From positions 1 to 31,386 of the forward strand of contig JBJMKZ010000002.1 in assembly GCA_045805565.1 (NCBI GenBank): a stretch of DNA of 31,386 bases, in the 5' to 3' direction. Position 1 is the stretch's first letter. Every line of letters begins with the position of its first letter. This document shows positions 29,776 through 31,386 of the stretch, piece after piece. This stretch comes from DATAEY01 sp045805565. Lineage in GTDB: Bacteria > Actinomycetota > Thermoleophilia > Solirubrobacterales > Solirubrobacteraceae. A program made the position numbers and the translations under genes. Below the pieces are notes generated by a model. That model was not told the DNA's origin. It searched no databases and worked only from the letters and a program-made list of their open reading frames with translations.

Positions 29776-30967
29776 GGAGAGCGGTTTGTGCTCGGGTGGG
29801 TGTGCCTCGGCCGTTTCGCGTCCCGCCGCGCAGGTCCGCCGCGCGCAGGCGCGTGGCGCCGCCGGCGGCCACGTTGAGCAGCAGCCCCATCGCCGCCAGC
29901 AACACCGTGAGGTTGCTCGAACCGTACGAGATGAAGGGCAGCGGCACCCCGGTAAGGGGCGCCAGGCCGAGCACCGCGAAGGCGTTGAGCGTGGCCTGGG
30001 AGAGGATCAGCGAGGTCAGTCCGGCGGCGACCAGCTGCGCGTAGCGGCCGGTGGCCGCCCGCGCCGCGCGCAGCCCCGCGTACGCGATCGTCCCGTACAG
30101 GAAGAGGACGCCGCAGACGCCGGCCACGCCGAGCTCCTCGCCGATGACCGCCAGGATGAAGTCCGTGTGCGCCTCGGGCAGGTAGAAGACCTTCTGGACC
30201 GACTGCCCGAGACCGACCCCCAACAGGCCGCCGGAGCCCAGCGCGATCTGGCCCTGCACCGACTGGAACCCCGCCCCCCCGGCGTCCGCCCACGGGTTCA
30301 CGAAGGCGGTCAGCCGGGCACGGCGATACGGCTCCACCAGGGCGAACAGCGCCACCGCGGTGGCGGTCACGGCGGCGATCGCCACCAGGTGGCGGAGCGG
30401 CACGCCGCCGGCGACCAGGAGCGCGGCCATCGTGAAGGCGATGACGAGCGCCGTTCCCAGGTCGGGCTCGGCCGCCACCAGGACGCAGGCGAGTCCCGCC
30501 ACCAGGAGCAGCGGACTGGCCATCCCGCGCAGGGTGCGGATCTCCCGTGGACGGGCGGCGATCAGCTGCGCGGCGTAGAGGACGAGCGACAGCTTCGCCA
30601 GCTCCGAGGGCTGGAACTGGAGCGACCCGGCGCCCAGCCAGCGCTGGGCGCCGTTCACCTGGACGCCCACGCCCGGGACCAGCACCGCGACCAGGCCCGC
30701 GAACGAGATCGCCATCAGGATCGGGGTGGCTCGGCGCAGCGCGTCCAGCCCTCGCCGGGAAAGGACGTGCATGGCCAGCAGGCCGACCGCGGCCCAGGCG
30801 AGATACCGCTCGAGATAGCCGCTGCCGTCGCCGTGGCCGGCCAGCAGGTCGCGCGCCGACGAGGCGCTGTAGACCATGACCGCGCCGGCCGCCAGCAGGC
30901 AGAGCGTGGCGGTCACCAGGATCCGGTACTCGAGCGGCGGCTCGGGCTTCGCCCTGCCCCGCGCCAC
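29690..30967 (-). CDS. ftsW: Lipid II polymerase / division protein FtsW (SEDS family)
   Basis: FtsW is the divisome SEDS protein that polymerises lipid II glycan strands together with a class B penicillin-binding protein. The 425-residue product has about ten membrane segments. It contains the SEDS hallmarks RWLGAGSLQFQPSELAKLSLVLY, GLGQSVQKVFYLPEAHTDFILAVIGEELG and LTGVPLPFISYGSSNL. The GTG at 30967 is 1 nt after the murD stop. The reading frame continues 86 nt past the murG start, giving an Arg-rich cytoplasmic tail (about residues 384-425). A role as the elongation SEDS protein RodA is less likely given the murD-murG context. Confidence 0.93.
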   Translation of the reverse strand: MARGRAKPEPPLEYRILVTATLCLLAAGAVMVYSASSARDLLAGHGDGSGYLERYLAWAAVGLLAMHVLSRRGLDALRRATPILMAISFAGLVAVLVPGVGVQVNGAQRWLGAGSLQFQPSELAKLSLVLYAAQLIAARPREIRTLRGMASPLLLVAGLACVLVAAEPDLGTALVIAFTMAALLVAGGVPLRHLVAIAAVTATAVALFALVEPYRRARLTAFVNPWADAGGAGFQSVQGQIALGSGGLLGVGLGQSVQKVFYLPEAHTDFILAVIGEELGVAGVCGVLFLYGTIAYAGLRAARAATGRYAQLVAAGLTSLILSQATLNAFAVLGLAPLTGVPLPFISYGSSNLTVLLAAMGLLLNVAAGGATRLRAADLRGGTRNGRGTPTRAQTALHAQADRDRRRRDRRTRRARAGGGRRAAG

Positions 30968-30968
30968 C

Positions 30969-31386
30969 TCAGACCTCCCGCGCCAGGGCGCGAAAGTGCT
31001 CGCCGCGCTGCTCGAAGTCGCGGTACTGGTCGAAGGAGGTGCATCCCGGCGACAGCAGCACGACGTCGCCGGGACCAGCCGCGGCGCGGGCGGCGGCCAC
31101 CGCGTGTGGTAGATCGCCGGAGCGCTCGAGCGGGACGCCGGTCCCCGCCAGGGCTCGCGCGATCTCGTCCGCGGCCTCGCCGACCAGGTAAACGGCGCGA
31201 CAGCGGGCGGCGACCGGGGCGGCGAGCGCCTCGTAGCCTCCGCCCTTGCCCCGACCGCCCAGGATCAGGTGGACGGTTCCGGGCTCGAAGGAGGCCAGCG
31301 CCACCAGGACGGAGGCGACGTTGGTGGCCTTGGAGTCGTTCACGTACAGAACACCGTCGAGCTCGGCCACCTGCTCGAGACGGTGG
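30969..31386 (-). CDS. murD: UDP-N-acetylmuramoylalanine-D-glutamate ligase, C-terminal fragment
   Basis: MurD adds D-glutamate to UDP-MurNAc-L-Ala. Only the last 139 residues or so are present; the gene runs off the right edge. They start HRLEQVAELDGVLYVNDSKATN, the MurD signature of the C-terminal domain (conserved H-R-x-E and N-D-S-K-A-T-N), followed by LILGGRGKGGGYEAL and VVLLSPGCTSFDQYRDFEQRGEHF. The stop is 1 nt before the ftsW start. It is the first gene of the murein/division cluster seen in this window. Confidence 0.97.
   Translation of the reverse strand, partial: HRLEQVAELDGVLYVNDSKATNVASVLVALASFEPGTVHLILGGRGKGGGYEALAAPVAARCRAVYLVGEAADEIARALAGTGVPLERSGDLPHAVAAARAAAGPGDVVLLSPGCTSFDQYRDFEQRGEHFRALAREV

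Noticed and set aside
1..31386. CRISPR arrays, insertion sequences, tRNA or rRNA genes
   Set aside because: No spaced direct repeats, transposase motifs, terminal inverted repeats or recognisable RNA-gene sequences were found by reading.

Overview
This is a GC-rich (about 70% or more by eye), almost fully coding chromosomal window. Nearly every gene is on the minus strand and is packed with 4-nt start/stop overlaps. The gene set is core metabolism and cell division. Split glycine dehydrogenase subunits, a DUF3352 membrane protein, a bacterial CASTOR/POLLUX-like channel, no ftsA beside ftsQ/ftsZ, and several TANNNT-start-codon (leaderless-looking) promoters suggest a high-GC actinobacterium, perhaps of the Thermoleophilia/Solirubrobacterales type. 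That lineage call is inference. No mobile element, CRISPR array, tRNA or rRNA was seen.

Read in the direction of minus-strand transcription (right to left), the window begins with the murein/division cluster: murD (partial), ftsW, murG, murC, murB, ftsQ, then ftsZ behind its own TTGACG-17-TAACGT promoter. Next is the glycine cleavage operon gcvT-gcvH-gcvPA-gcvPB. A CASTOR/POLLUX-like ion channel, a small secreted Y-x4-D repeat protein and trpS follow, then scpA-scpB-rluB-aroH, a cupin gene, a hisC-like aminotransferase and aroF-tyrA-aroA. This middle block joins chromosome segregation (ScpAB) to aromatic amino acid synthesis: DAHP synthase (AroF), EPSP synthase (AroA), chorismate mutase (AroH), prephenate dehydrogenase (TyrA) and an aminotransferase.

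The most informative non-coding element lies between hisC and aroF. A 32-codon leader ORF (12203 to 12105, minus) ends in FYGYFGFYAWRFS. It is followed by three mutually exclusive RNA pairings (1:2, 2:3, 3:4), the layout of a ribosome-mediated attenuator sensing Phe/Tyr/Trp. It was found by translating the intergenic region.

Left of aroA, what looks like an ancestral aroA-cmk-der run is interrupted twice. First comes a divergent pair: a Fur-family regulator whose metal-site residues match PerR, and a VIT/CCC1-like membrane protein, sharing an ATTCT-GTT-AGAAT palindrome over both promoters. Second is a plus-strand FAD monooxygenase between cmk and der. Then follow der, a translationally coupled DUF3352 membrane protein, metK with a hairpin leader, a secreted protein made of two tandem domains with matching cysteine spacing, and the start of priA.
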